Part shown: one piece after another, positions 8,897 through 18,289 of the stretch
How positions within the stretch are numbered: position 1 is the first letter of the stretch
How the letters are laid out: each line of letters opens with the position of its first letter
Assembly (NCBI RefSeq): GCF_902499335.1
Contig: NZ_CABVQK010000026.1
Span: forward strand, 1-63,336
Length of the DNA stretch: 63,336 nt
Direction: 5' to 3'
DNA from: Burkholderia lata
GTDB taxonomy: Bacteria; Pseudomonadota; Gammaproteobacteria; Burkholderiales; Burkholderiaceae
Program-made: the position numbers and the translations under genes
The notes under the pieces: model-generated
Seen by the model: only the letters and a program-made list of their open reading frames with translations
The model's database searches: none
What the model was told of the DNA's origin: nothing

Positions 8897-10792
8897 CTAG
8901 CGCGAGCCCGCCGGCTCGGACACGGAGTCCGGATGATGCGTGCGGGCGCGCCGCAGCGTCAAGACGAACAGCGCGCCGCCCGACGGCGCGTTGCGCGCGG
9001 TCAGCGCACCGCCCGCGTCACTCGCGATCGACGACGAGATCGCAAGACCAAGGCCAAGCCCGCGCCCCATTTCCTTGGTCGTGAAGAACGGCTCGAACAG
9101 GCGCGGCAGCAGGTCGGGGGCAATGCCGCTTCCGTTGTCGCGCACCTCGACCGCGAGCGTGGCCGCCGACACCGCGATCGTCACCTCGATCGCCGGTGCC
9201 GAGACGCCGGCGACCGCGTCGAGTGCGTTGCCGAGCAGGTTGATCAGCACCTGTTCGAGGCGCAGGTCCTCGCAACGGGCGACGAGTTCGGGATAGTCGC
9301 GCGCCAGGTCGAGCGGCGCATCCTGCGCGGGCGACACGGTCGCGTCCTGCAGCGTCAGCGTGAGCGTGACGCCGCGCAGCCGCTCGTCGAGCAGCGACAG
9401 CACGCTGCGCAGCGCGCGCACGACGAGCGCCCGCTCGTTGCGCGGCTTCGCGCGGCCGACGAACAGCTTCAGCTGGTTCGTGATCTTGCCCATCCGCTCG
9501 GTGAGCGCGGCGATCGCCTCGAGGTTCTCGCGCGCGGCCGCCTGCTCGCCGCGATCGAGCAGCACGCGCGTGTTGTCCGAGAAGCTGCGCAGCGCCGCGA
9601 GCGGCTGGTTCAGTTCATGTGTGATGCCGGCCGCCATCTGGCCGAGCGCGGCGAGCTTGCTCGCCTGGATCAGCTCGTCGTGCGCGGCGCGCAGCTCCTG
9701 CTCCGCGCGGATCCGGTCGCCGACTTCCTTCTGCAATTGCTCGTTCGCTTCCGACAGGTCGGCCGTGCGCTCCTCGACGCGCCGGTTCAGCTCCGCGTAC
9801 GCCTGCTGCAGCAGCGCGCGGCCGCGGATCATTTCACGCACGCGCGCGCGGCGCATCCGCCAGTAGAACGCGAGCAGTGCGACCGACACGAAGCCGAAAC
9901 CCGTGACGATCGTCGCGTTGCGCGCATCGGCGTCGACGGGCGCGATCGGCGCGAGCGTGACGAGCAGCCAGTCGGGCTCGCCGATCCGGCGTTTACTCGC
10001 AAGGTAGCGCGGCGCGCGCAGGCCGGGACCGAGGCGCACGATCTCCGCATCGGGGCCGAGCACCTGCTCGATGCGCAGCGGCAGCGGCGTGACAGGTTGC
10101 TGCGCGTACTGGCGCGTCTCGTAGATCGACGCGGCGACGGGCCCCGTGAGCGGCCGCAGCGTGTGGTACTTCCATGCGGGCACCGACGACAGGAACACGA
10201 CGCCGTGATCGTCCGCGACGACGAGCGGCTCCGACGCATCGGCGCCCTGGAACCATTCGAGGTTGAGCTTCACGACGACGACGCCCGCGATCTTGCCGTC
10301 GCGCCACACGGGCTGCGAGATGTAGTAGCCGGGGTCGCGCGAGATCGTGCCGATCCCGAAGAAGCGGCCGACCTGGCCGTTCATCGCATCGAGGAAATAC
10401 GGGCGAAAGCGGTATTCGATCCCGACGAAGCTGTCGGGCGCGCGCCAGTTGCTGGCGGCGACGCACAGGCCGTCCGCGCCGATCACGTAGGTGACGGTCG
10501 CGTGCGCGTGTTCGTTGAGGTCTTCGAGATAGCGATTGACGCGCGCGGTGTAGTCGGCGCGCTTCGGCTCGGCGAGCAGGTCCTGCACATACGGATGGCT
10601 GCCGAGCAGATACGGCAGCGATTCGTAGCGGTCGAGCGTGCTCTTGAGCGCGTTGGTGGTGCGGTCGACGCGCACCGCGGCGTTGCGCTGCAGCTCGGCG
10701 ACGCCGCGCCGCCAGGTGATCGTCCACGTCAGCGTGCACGCCGCGGCGAGCGCGGCGGCAAGCACGACGAGAATGAGCAGACGGCGCGTCAC
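8897..10792 (-). CDS. dctB: DctB, C4-dicarboxylate sensor histidine kinase
   Basis: This membrane sensor pairs with DctD. From a GTG at 10792 it has a first membrane helix (LLILVVLAAALAAACTLTW), a periplasmic double-Cache/PDC-type sensor region of about 250 residues, and a second membrane helix. Next come a coiled coil (EERTADLSEANEQLQKE), the HisKA box GITHELNQPLAAL with its phospho-acceptor His, and an HATPase domain with DNGSGIAP and GLGLGLAIS. The GTG start has an AGGAAG eight bases upstream and removes an Ala/Gly-rich, non-hydrophobic leader. An ATG at 10906 would extend the protein by 38 residues. It lies between dctA and dctD, all on one strand. Confidence 0.9.
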   Translation of the reverse strand: MTRRLLILVVLAAALAAACTLTWTITWRRGVAELQRNAAVRVDRTTNALKSTLDRYESLPYLLGSHPYVQDLLAEPKRADYTARVNRYLEDLNEHAHATVTYVIGADGLCVAASNWRAPDSFVGIEYRFRPYFLDAMNGQVGRFFGIGTISRDPGYYISQPVWRDGKIAGVVVVKLNLEWFQGADASEPLVVADDHGVVFLSSVPAWKYHTLRPLTGPVAASIYETRQYAQQPVTPLPLRIEQVLGPDAEIVRLGPGLRAPRYLASKRRIGEPDWLLVTLAPIAPVDADARNATIVTGFGFVSVALLAFYWRMRRARVREMIRGRALLQQAYAELNRRVEERTADLSEANEQLQKEVGDRIRAEQELRAAHDELIQASKLAALGQMAAGITHELNQPLAALRSFSDNTRVLLDRGEQAAARENLEAIAALTERMGKITNQLKLFVGRAKPRNERALVVRALRSVLSLLDERLRGVTLTLTLQDATVSPAQDAPLDLARDYPELVARCEDLRLEQVLINLLGNALDAVAGVSAPAIEVTIAVSAATLAVEVRDNGSGIAPDLLPRLFEPFFTTKEMGRGLGLGLAISSSIASDAGGALTARNAPSGGALFVLTLRRARTHHPDSVSEPAGSR

Positions 10793-10910
10793 GGTCGAGG
10801 CTTCCTGGCGATGCGGATCGCCTATTGTGTCATAGGCCTCCGCCTCTCCGCCTCGACCGCCGCGGGCCGCGCCGCCGGCGGGCGGTGCCGCCGCCTGCTC
10901 CTTCATGGCG

Positions 10911-12200
10911 TCAGACGCCGGCCGTCTCGGTCGGCGTAACTTCGCCGCCGCCCTTCAGCGCCTGGCGCAGCTTGTTGCGGTCGAGCTCCTTCTCCCAGGC
11001 CGACACGACGACCGTCGCGACGCCGTTGCCGACGATGTTGGTCAGCGCGCGGCATTCGCTCATGAAGCGGTCGATACCGAGGATCAGCACCATGCCCGAC
11101 AGCGGGATCGTCGGCACGACGGCGAGCGTCGCGGCCAGCGTGATGAAGCCCGCACCCGTGACGCCGCTCGCGCCCTTCGACGTCAGCATCGCGACGGCCA
11201 GCAGCGTGAGCTGCTGCATCCACGTCAGTTCGATGTTGGTCGCCTGCGCGATGAACAGCACGGCCATCGTCATGTAGATGTTGGTGCCGTCGAGGTTGAA
11301 CGAATAGCCGGTCGGCACGACGAGGCCCACGACCGAACGCGAGCAGCCGGCCTTCTCGAGCTTTTCCATCAGCTGCGGCAGCGCGGCTTCCGACGAGCTC
11401 GTGCCGAGCACGATCAGCAGCTCTTCCTTGATGTAGGACACGAAGCGGATGATCGAGAACCCCGTGAAGCGCGCGATCGTGCCGAGCACGACGAGCACGA
11501 ACACGACCGACGTCAGGTAGAACGTGCCGATCAGCTTGAGCAGCGGCACCAGCGAGCCGACGCCGTACTTGCCGATCGTGAACGCCATCGCGCCGAACGC
11601 GCCGATCGGCGCCAGCTTCGTGACGATGTGCACGATGCCGAACAGCACGCGCGTGAGCCCGTCGATGAAGTCGGTCACGACCTTGCCGCGCTCGCCGAGG
11701 TGCGCGAGCACGCTGCCGAACAGCAGTGCGATCAGCAGGATCTGCAGGATCTCGCCCTGTGCGAACGCATCGACCATCGTGTTCGGGATGATGTGCATCA
11801 GGAAGTCGACCGTCGACTGCCCGTGCGCCTTCGCCGCGTACGACGCGACGGCCTTGCCGTCGAGCGTCGCCGGATCGATGTTGAAGCCGACGCCCGGACG
11901 CAGGATGTGCGTGGCCGCGAGGCCGAGCACCAGCGCGAAGGTCGACACGATCTCGAAGTACAGCAGTGCCTTGCCGCCGACGCGGCCCACCTTCTTCATG
12001 TCCTCCATGCCGGCGATGCCGGTGACGACCGTACAGAAGATGATCGGGCCGATCACCATCTTGATCAGCTTGATGAAGCCGTCGCCGAGCGGCTTCATGT
12101 CGGTGGCGAGCGCCGGGTAGTAGTGGCCGAGGATCACGCCGACGATGATGGCGAAGATCACCTGCACATAGAGCACTTTGTAGAAGGGTTTCTTCTTCAC
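10911..12200 (-). CDS. dctA: DctA, C4-dicarboxylate:cation symporter
   Basis: This 429-aa inner-membrane transporter of the DAACS family takes up succinate, fumarate and malate. Family signatures are the serine-rich reentrant loop GTSSSEAALPQLM, the GYSFNLDGT motif, the second loop TSKGASGVTGAGF, and the C-terminal IDRFMSECRALTNIVGN. The GTG at 12200 (protein start MKKKPFYKVLYVQV) gives the usual family length; a longer frame from 12263 is unlikely. It heads a dctA-dctB-dctD cluster, and a sigma-54 promoter lies about 200 bp upstream, as expected for a DctBD-controlled gene. Confidence 0.95.
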   Translation of the reverse strand: MKKKPFYKVLYVQVIFAIIVGVILGHYYPALATDMKPLGDGFIKLIKMVIGPIIFCTVVTGIAGMEDMKKVGRVGGKALLYFEIVSTFALVLGLAATHILRPGVGFNIDPATLDGKAVASYAAKAHGQSTVDFLMHIIPNTMVDAFAQGEILQILLIALLFGSVLAHLGERGKVVTDFIDGLTRVLFGIVHIVTKLAPIGAFGAMAFTIGKYGVGSLVPLLKLIGTFYLTSVVFVLVVLGTIARFTGFSIIRFVSYIKEELLIVLGTSSSEAALPQLMEKLEKAGCSRSVVGLVVPTGYSFNLDGTNIYMTMAVLFIAQATNIELTWMQQLTLLAVAMLTSKGASGVTGAGFITLAATLAVVPTIPLSGMVLILGIDRFMSECRALTNIVGNGVATVVVSAWEKELDRNKLRQALKGGGEVTPTETAGV

Positions 12201-12408
12201 GATGGTTCCTGCAGAAGTAGATGAGCCGATGGAAACGGCGTCACGCGCGCGGACGAATGTCACAGGGGAGATTCACTCGCCCGCGCGGCTGCCGTGCCGC
12301 AACAAGCGATGCCTCAGGACGTCCGGAGGGGGAGGAAGGCAGTGGTCATCGATTGTCTCCTTGCTTGCTGTAGTAGTTCGGCCGGGGGATGGCCGTGCGT
12401 TTTATATC

Positions 12409-12423
12409 GCAAGGTCGATGCCA
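12409..12423 (-). promoter_or_regulatory. Sigma-54 promoter of dctA
   Basis: On the minus strand the sequence reads TGGCAT-CGACC-TTGC, matching the sigma-54 -24/-12 consensus TGGCAY-N5-TTGC at every fixed position. Transcription would start near 12397, leaving a leader of about 200 nt before the dctA start. The neighbouring dctD encodes the sigma-54 activator, which supports the call. Confidence 0.8.
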
Positions 12424-12494
12424 GGTTTCCCGAACCCCTCAAACCGTTGTTTTCATTGTATTTCTCATAATGCGGCAGGCAAGGAAATCCGGGA

Positions 12495-12510
12495 TTCCGG
12501 ATTTCCGGAA
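12495..12510. promoter_or_regulatory. Candidate DctD enhancer site
   Basis: The perfect inverted repeat TTCCGG-attt-CCGGAA lies about 100 bp upstream of the predicted dctA transcription start, a normal place for a sigma-54 activator to bind. It also lies just beyond the actP terminator hairpin, so it could instead be part of that terminator region. Confidence 0.4.
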
Positions 12511-12513
12511 AAT

Positions 12514-12537
12514 ATCCGTCCGGCGATCCGGACGGAT
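12514..12537 (-). terminator. Rho-independent terminator after actP
   Basis: A perfect stem with 10-bp arms (ATCCGTCCGG / CCGGACGGAT) and a 4-nt loop follows the actP stop codon by about 20 bases on the minus strand, and is followed by ATATTTT. It separates the actP operon from dctA. Confidence 0.8.
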
Positions 12538-12557
12538 ACGCTTATTTGTATGATTAA

Positions 12558-14252
12558 TCAGTGCTGCACGGCGCGACCGGCCAGCACGCCCGTCTGCGCG
12601 TAGAACTCCTGCTGCGCGAACGCCTCGCGCTCGCGCCGCGCGCGCTCGCCGCGATCCGCGAGCGAACCGACGACGATCCCGATGAATGCGAGCGGCACCG
12701 ACACGAGCGCCGGGTTGTCGAGGAACACCGGCGCGTGCGCGTGGTGCAGCACGTCGACCCACACCGACTTCGACAGCACCGTGAGCGCGACCGCCGACAC
12801 GAGGCCGAGGCCGCCGCCGAGCACCGCGCCGCGCGTCGTCATCCCGCGCCAGAAGATCGACATCGCGAGCACCGGGAAATTCGCGCTCGCGGCCACCGCC
12901 GCGACGAGGCCGACCATGAACGCGACGTTCACGTGCTCGAACAGGATCGACAGCCCGATCGCGACCGCCGACAGCGCGATCGTCGCCGCACGCGAGATGC
13001 GCATCTCGACGCGCTCGTCCGGCTTGCCGCGCGCCCACATCTGCGCGTACAGGTCGTGCGAGATCGTCGTCGCGCCGGCGAGCGTCAGGCCCGCGACCAC
13101 CGCGAGGATCGTCGCGAACGTGACGGCCGCGATGAACCCGTAGAACCAGTTCCCGCCGACCGCCTGCGCGAGCTTCACCGCGACCATGTTCGAGCCGCCG
13201 AGCAGGTCGTGCGTCAGGTTGAACGTGCCGTTCGCGCCGAGCTTGAAGAACTCCGGATGCTGCGCGAGCAGCACGATCGCCGAGAAGCCGATCACGAAGG
13301 TCAGCAGGTAGAAGTAGCCGATGAAGCCGGTCGCATAGAGCACCGACTTGCGCGCCTCCTTCGCGTTCGGCACCGTGAAGAAGCGCATCAGGATGTGCGG
13401 GAAGCCGGCCGTGCCGAACATCAGCGCGATGCCGAGCGACAGCGCGTTGGCCGGATCGCGGATCAGCTTGCCGGGGCCCATGATGGACAGCGCGCCCGGA
13501 TGCACGGCCACCGCGCGGCGAAACATCTCGTCGACGCTGAAGCCGAATTCGCTGAGCGCGAGCACGACGAGCAGCGTCGCGCCGCACAACAGCAGCACGG
13601 CCTTGATCACCTGCACCCAGGTGGTCGCGGTCATCCCGCCGAAAAACACGTAGACGACCATCAGCACCCCGACGATCAGCTCGGCCGTGCCGTACGACAG
13701 CCCGAACAGCAGCTGGATCAGCTTGCCCGCACCGACCATCTGCACGACCAGGTACAGCACGACGATGGTCAGCGAATTCGCGGACGTCAGCAGCCGGATC
13801 GGCCGCTGCGCGAAGCGGTACGCGACGACGTCGACGAACGTGAACTTGCCGAGGTTGCGCAGCGGCTCGGCGATCAGGAACATCACGAACGGCCAGCCGA
13901 CCAGAAAGCCGATCGAGTAGATCAGCCCGTCGAAGCCGAACATGAACACCATGCCGGAGAGCCCGAGGAACGACGCGGCCGACATGTAGTCGCCCGCGAT
14001 CGCGAGCCCGTTCTGCAGCCCGGTGATGCCGCCGCCGGCCGTGTAGAAGTCGCGCGTCGAGCGCGTGCGGCGCGCGGCCCAGCGTGTGAGCGCGAGCGTC
14101 GCGAACACGAACGCGAAGAACATCCCGATCGCGACCGGGTTCAGTTCGACCTTGTCGGGCATCGGGCCCGCGACCGATACGGCATGCGCGGTGGAAGAAA
14201 CGAGAGCGAATGGAATAACAAGCGCACCGGGCGCGATCGAGGTAAGTCGCAT
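12558..14252 (-). CDS. actP: ActP, cation/acetate symporter
   Basis: This sodium:solute symporter of 564 aa has an N-terminal hydrophobic leader ending around AHA. Thirteen or so membrane helices follow, with the acetate-permease signature stretch FYTAGGGITGLQNGLAIAGDYMSAASFLG near the N-terminus (shown here in part). GTAGFPHILMRFFTV and ATTISHDLYAQ are further family motifs. The ATG at 14252 lies 11 bases after the stop of the DUF485 gene, so the pair forms a yjcH-actP operon as in enteric bacteria. The pair serves uptake of acetate and related short acids. Confidence 0.92.
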   Translation of the reverse strand: MRLTSIAPGALVIPFALVSSTAHAVSVAGPMPDKVELNPVAIGMFFAFVFATLALTRWAARRTRSTRDFYTAGGGITGLQNGLAIAGDYMSAASFLGLSGMVFMFGFDGLIYSIGFLVGWPFVMFLIAEPLRNLGKFTFVDVVAYRFAQRPIRLLTSANSLTIVVLYLVVQMVGAGKLIQLLFGLSYGTAELIVGVLMVVYVFFGGMTATTWVQVIKAVLLLCGATLLVVLALSEFGFSVDEMFRRAVAVHPGALSIMGPGKLIRDPANALSLGIALMFGTAGFPHILMRFFTVPNAKEARKSVLYATGFIGYFYLLTFVIGFSAIVLLAQHPEFFKLGANGTFNLTHDLLGGSNMVAVKLAQAVGGNWFYGFIAAVTFATILAVVAGLTLAGATTISHDLYAQMWARGKPDERVEMRISRAATIALSAVAIGLSILFEHVNVAFMVGLVAAVAASANFPVLAMSIFWRGMTTRGAVLGGGLGLVSAVALTVLSKSVWVDVLHHAHAPVFLDNPALVSVPLAFIGIVVGSLADRGERARREREAFAQQEFYAQTGVLAGRAVQH

Positions 14253-14263
14253 GTCTGCCTCCG

Positions 14264-14569
14264 TCACGAACGCTGCAGGATCGCGTCGACGCGGCGGTCG
14301 AACGCACGGTTCGCGCGCACCACGTAGCACGCGGTCAGGCTGATCGCGACCAGGATGATCGCGACGCCCGTGGCGATCCCGACCGTCGTCGTCGCACCTT
14401 GGTACAGCGGCGCGGCAAGCACGTGCGGCGCGAGCGCGACGAGCAGGATGAAGCCGTAGTACGTGGCGATCATCAGCGCCGTCAGCGTGAAGCTGAAGCG
14501 GCGCCGCGCACGCACGAGCTGCTGGTAGTCACGGCGCGCCGTGACCGATTCGATGACGGAAAGCTCCAT
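14264..14569 (-). CDS. yjcH: DUF485 membrane protein (YjcH-like)
   Basis: This 101-aa inner-membrane protein has two hydrophobic helices (about residues 28-50 and 59-84) separated by a short loop, and the DUF485 signature LVRARRRFSFTLTALMIATYYGFILL (given only in part in families I know). It precedes actP by 11 bases, the conserved partnership in acetate-uptake operons. Its precise role is unknown; a structural or accessory function for the symporter is the usual assumption. Confidence 0.9.
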   Translation of the reverse strand: MELSVIESVTARRDYQQLVRARRRFSFTLTALMIATYYGFILLVALAPHVLAAPLYQGATTTVGIATGVAIILVAISLTACYVVRANRAFDRRVDAILQRS

Positions 14570-14664
14570 GGTGTCTCCATGTTCACCTCGTCGTTGCGAG
14601 GCGTATTTTGTGGATAGTCGGCGCGCAATCCGAATCCGCCCGCGCCGCGGCGGTCAAGAACGAC

Positions 14665-15870
14665 TTACACGACGCGATCTGCACGCAGCCGCGCGACCTC
14701 GTCGGCCGACATCCCGAGCCAGCCGCCGAGCACCGCGTCCGTATCGGCACCGAGCACCGGCGGCGCACCGCGCACCGGCAACCGCGCGCCGTCGAACCGA
14801 TACGGCGGCGCAAGCACGTCGACGCCACCCGCGACCGGATGCGGCTGCCGCGTGACGAGCCCCGCGCTCGTCGCGCGCTCCGACTTCAGCGCTTCGTGCA
14901 GCCCGAGCACTTCGCCGCACGGAATGCCCGCATCCGCGAGCGCCGCGAGCAACGTCGCGCGCGACCGGCGCGCGAGTTCGCCGCGAATCTCGGGCAGCAG
15001 GTCGGCGCGGTTTTCCGACCGGCCAAGGTTGGTCTTGTAGCGCGCATCGGCCGCGAGATCGGGCCGCTCGATCGCGTCGCAGAAGCGCGCGAACTGCGTG
15101 TTGTTGCCGACCGTGATCACGAGCGGGCCGTCGGCCGCGTCGAACACGCCGTACGGCACGATCGACGGATGCGCGTTGCCGTAGCGCGGCGGGTCCTCGC
15201 CCATCAACAGCGCGTCGAGCCCGTAGTACGCGGTGATCATCAGCCCGCAATCGAACAGCGCCATCTCGACGCGCCGCCCGCGCCCCGTCGCATGGCGCTC
15301 GTACAGCGCGGCGAGGATCGCCTGAGCCGAATACATGCCGGTGAACAGGTCGACCGCCGCGACGCCGAACTTCAGCGGCGGCTGGCCGGCCTCGCCGTTC
15401 AGCGCCATCAGCCCGGCCTCGCCCTGCACGACGAGGTCGTAGCCGGGCCGCGCGGCCTCGGCGCCCGAACGGTCGTAGCCGGAGATCGCACAATGCACGA
15501 GGCGCGGATTCAGCTCGGCCAGCGCGTCGTAGCCGAGCCCGAGCTTTTCCGCGCCGCCGAACTTGAAGTTGTGAAGCACCACGTCGGCCTGCGCGGCCAA
15601 CTCGCGTGCGAGCCGCCGCCCTTCTTCCGTCTGCAGGTCGAGACAGATCGAGCGCTTGCTGCGGTTCACGCTGTTGAAGTAGGTCGTCTCGGTGTCGCCT
15701 ATCCTCAAGCCCCAGTCGCGCGTGTCGTCGCCGCGCGCCGGATGTTCGACCTTGATCACTTCCGCGCCGAAATCGGCGAGCACCATCGCGCACCACGGGC
15801 CCGCGAGCACGCGCGAGAAATCGAGCACCTTCACGCCGGCCAGCGGCAATGCGCGCGATTCGTTCGTCAT
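14665..15870 (-). CDS. CaiB/BaiF-family CoA-transferase
   Basis: This type III CoA-transferase (401 aa) moves CoA between acyl groups. Family marks are the N-terminal LAGVKVLDFSRVLAGPWCAMVLADFGAEVIKVE region and GDDTR. The catalytic Asp follows in the stretch KFGVAAVDLFTGMYSAQAILAAL, with a GNAHPSIVPYGVF motif later. The ATG at 15870 is chosen because GGAGACAAGG precedes it. It is the last gene of a minus-strand acyl-CoA degradation cluster and may activate the acid substrate of that pathway in place of a CoA ligase, which is absent here. The substrate is not determined. Confidence 0.88.
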   Translation of the reverse strand: MTNESRALPLAGVKVLDFSRVLAGPWCAMVLADFGAEVIKVEHPARGDDTRDWGLRIGDTETTYFNSVNRSKRSICLDLQTEEGRRLARELAAQADVVLHNFKFGGAEKLGLGYDALAELNPRLVHCAISGYDRSGAEAARPGYDLVVQGEAGLMALNGEAGQPPLKFGVAAVDLFTGMYSAQAILAALYERHATGRGRRVEMALFDCGLMITAYYGLDALLMGEDPPRYGNAHPSIVPYGVFDAADGPLVITVGNNTQFARFCDAIERPDLAADARYKTNLGRSENRADLLPEIRGELARRSRATLLAALADAGIPCGEVLGLHEALKSERATSAGLVTRQPHPVAGGVDVLAPPYRFDGARLPVRGAPPVLGADTDAVLGGWLGMSADEVARLRADRVV

Positions 15871-15900
15871 CCTTGTCTCCTCCATTCGCGTGGTTCGCTT

Positions 15901-17037
15901 TTACTGTTTCGACAGCGCGATGTAGCGCGCGAGATGGTGATCTTCATCACCGAGCTGGTGATCGATCATCACGAGGCGCTTCGCGTAGTGCGACAGCGGC
16001 AGCTCCCACGTCATCCCGATCCCGCCGTGCAGCTGGATGCTCTCCTCCGCGACGAGCGTGCCGATCCGGCCGATGCTGGTTTTCGCCGCCGCCAGCGCGC
16101 GTTCGCGCACCACGCGCGGCGCATCGAGCTGTGCGGCCGCGTTGATCACGGCCGAGCGCGCCTGCTCGACTTCGAGCAGCAGGTCGGCCATCCGGTGCTG
16201 CAGCGCCTGGAAACTGCCGATCGGCAAGCCGAACTGCTTGCGCGTGCGCAGGTAGTCGAGCGTGTACTCCTTCGCGACGTCCATCGCGCCGAGCGCTTCC
16301 GCCGACAGCGCGAGCAATCCATAGCCGAGCACGCGTTCGAGCAGCTCGGAGCCCGCTTCACCGTCGTGCGCGCCGAGCGCGGCATCGGCCGGCAGCGCGA
16401 CGCGCTCGAAGCGCACTTCGGCCGCGCGGCCGCCGTCGATCTTCTTGTAGTCGCGCAGCGATACGCCCGGCGCGTCGGCCGACACGACGAACAGGCCGAT
16501 ACCGGCCGCATCGTCGTCGTGCCCCGACACGCGCGCGCTGACGACGAAGAACGCCGCCTGCGCGGCCTGGTCGACGACGCCCTTCGCGCCCGTCAGCACC
16601 CAGCCGTCGCCCGAGCGTTCGGCGCGCGTGCGCACGGTCGTCAGTTCGTAGTGCGAGCCCGGCTCGTCGTGCGCGAACGCGGCGCTCGCGCTGCCGTCGA
16701 TCAACGCGGCGAGCCGGTCGCGATGCGCGGCGGCGCCGGCAAGCGACAGCGCGCGGCCCGCGAGCAGCGCGCCGAGGAACGGCTCGACGACGAGCCCGCG
16801 CCCGAGGCATTCGAACACCACGGCGATGTCGAAGCCCGCGCCGCCGAACCCGCCGTCGGCTTCGGAAAACAGCGCACCGACGGTGCCGAGTTCGGCAAAG
16901 CGCCGCCACATCGCGCGATCGAAACCTTCGGCCGACTGCGCGATGCGATCGCGCACCGGGAACGCGTACTGTTCGGCGATGAAGCGGTTCAACGTATCCG
17001 CCAGCATCCGGCGGTCTTCTGTGTGCTGGAAATCCAT
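15901..17037 (-). CDS. Acyl-CoA dehydrogenase, small-subunit (PimD-like) type
   Basis: This FAD-dependent dehydrogenase of 378 aa starts MDFQHTEDRRML. The middle domain, flavin-contact segment QFGLPIGSFQALQHRMAD and C-terminal QLHGGIGMTWELPLSHYAKR are recognisable. It lies 14 bases downstream of a second, 402-aa acyl-CoA dehydrogenase. Such pairs form heteromeric enzymes; length and sequence character resemble PimC/PimD, the pimeloyl-CoA dehydrogenase subunits of dicarboxylic acid degradation. Pim assignment is inferred from memory of the family and context. Confidence 0.85.
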   Translation of the reverse strand: MDFQHTEDRRMLADTLNRFIAEQYAFPVRDRIAQSAEGFDRAMWRRFAELGTVGALFSEADGGFGGAGFDIAVVFECLGRGLVVEPFLGALLAGRALSLAGAAAHRDRLAALIDGSASAAFAHDEPGSHYELTTVRTRAERSGDGWVLTGAKGVVDQAAQAAFFVVSARVSGHDDDAAGIGLFVVSADAPGVSLRDYKKIDGGRAAEVRFERVALPADAALGAHDGEAGSELLERVLGYGLLALSAEALGAMDVAKEYTLDYLRTRKQFGLPIGSFQALQHRMADLLLEVEQARSAVINAAAQLDAPRVVRERALAAAKTSIGRIGTLVAEESIQLHGGIGMTWELPLSHYAKRLVMIDHQLGDEDHHLARYIALSKQ

Positions 17038-17051
17038 CGTCGCGTCCCTCG

Positions 17052-18260
17052 TTACAGCCCGAGCATCATCTTCGCGATGATGTTCTTCTGGATTTCGTTC
17101 GAGCCGCCGAAGATCGACAGCTTCCGGTTGTTGAAATACTGCTGCGCGGCGCTCGCGGCTTCGTCCGGGCCGACCGGCTCGCCGTCGTAGTCGGCATCGA
17201 GTGCTTCCTCGACGAACGGCTGCGCATACGGCCCCATCGCGCGCCGCATCAGCGCGGTGATCTCCTGGCGGATCTGCGTGCCGCGGATCTTCAGCATCGA
17301 GCTTTCCGCGCCCGGCGCGCCGCCGCCTGCGACCGCGGCCAGCACGCGCAGGTTGGTCGTACGCATGTTCTCGAGTTCGATTTCCACACGTGCGACGCGC
17401 GCCGCGAAGAACGGATCGTCCGCGAGCGGCCGCCCGTTCTTCGTGACCTTCGCGGCAACCGCGCGCAGCCGGTCGAGCGCGGCCGTCGAGAAGCCGATTC
17501 CCGCGATGTTGGTGCGCTCGTACGTGAGCAGGTATTTCGCGTAGGTCCAGCCGCGGTTCTCTTCGCCGACGAGGTTTGCCGCCGGCACGCGCACGTCGGT
17601 GAAGAACACCTCGTTCACCTCGTGCTCGCCGTCGAGCGTGATGATCGGGCGGACCTCGACGCCCGGCGTGTTCATGTCGATCAGCAGGAAGCTGATGCCT
17701 TCCTGCTTGCGCACGTCGGTCGCGGTACGCACGAGGCAGAAGATCATGTTCGCGTAGTGGCCAAGCGTGGTCCACGTCTTCTGGCCGTTCACGAGGTAGT
17801 GCTCGCCCTGCGCGTCGATGCCGCGCACCGCGCTCGTCTTCACCGCCGCGAGATCGGAACCGGCGCCCGGCTCCGAGTAGCCCTGGCACCACCAGTCGGT
17901 GCCGTCGAGGATGCGCGGCAGCCAGTGGCGCTTCTGCGCTTCGTTGCCGTACTTGATCAGCACGGGGCCGAGCATGTTCACGCCGAACGGCACGATGCGC
18001 GGCGCACCCGCGAGCGCGCATTCGTTGTCGAACAGGAACTTCTGCGCGACGCTCCAGCCGGGGCCGCCGTATTCGCGCGGCCAGTGGCTCGCGAGCCAGC
18101 CGCGCGCGTTGAGGATGGCATGCCATTCGCGCATGTCGTCGCGCGTGAGATGCAGGCCGCCCTTCACCTTGCGCGCGATGCGCTCGGGCAGTTCGGCTTG
18201 CAGGAAGCGCTGCACTTCCGTGCGGAAGGCTTCCTCTTCGGGAGTGAAATTGAGGTCCAT
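17052..18260 (-). CDS. Acyl-CoA dehydrogenase, large-subunit (PimC-like) type
   Basis: The protein has 402 aa and starts MDLNFTPEEEAFRTEV. It shows the substrate/FAD region CQGYSEPGAGSDLAAVKT, the hinge NGQKTWTT, and the C-terminal FGGSNEIQKNIIAKMMLGL found in acyl-CoA dehydrogenases. The N-terminal HWPREYGGPGW motif is typical of the PimC-like subgroup. It probably forms a heteromer with the following gene and introduces the alpha-beta double bond in an acyl-CoA. It is 29 bases downstream of the FadB-like gene in the same operon. Confidence 0.85.
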   Translation of the reverse strand: MDLNFTPEEEAFRTEVQRFLQAELPERIARKVKGGLHLTRDDMREWHAILNARGWLASHWPREYGGPGWSVAQKFLFDNECALAGAPRIVPFGVNMLGPVLIKYGNEAQKRHWLPRILDGTDWWCQGYSEPGAGSDLAAVKTSAVRGIDAQGEHYLVNGQKTWTTLGHYANMIFCLVRTATDVRKQEGISFLLIDMNTPGVEVRPIITLDGEHEVNEVFFTDVRVPAANLVGEENRGWTYAKYLLTYERTNIAGIGFSTAALDRLRAVAAKVTKNGRPLADDPFFAARVARVEIELENMRTTNLRVLAAVAGGGAPGAESSMLKIRGTQIRQEITALMRRAMGPYAQPFVEEALDADYDGEPVGPDEAASAAQQYFNNRKLSIFGGSNEIQKNIIAKMMLGL

Positions 18261-18289
18261 CTTCGGTCCGTGGCGAATGCGGTGGGCGT

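Noticed and set aside
8888..10939. Plus-strand frame of 683 codons opposite dctB
   Set aside because: It is a high-GC antisense shadow with no domains. dctB on the minus strand has all kinase motifs.
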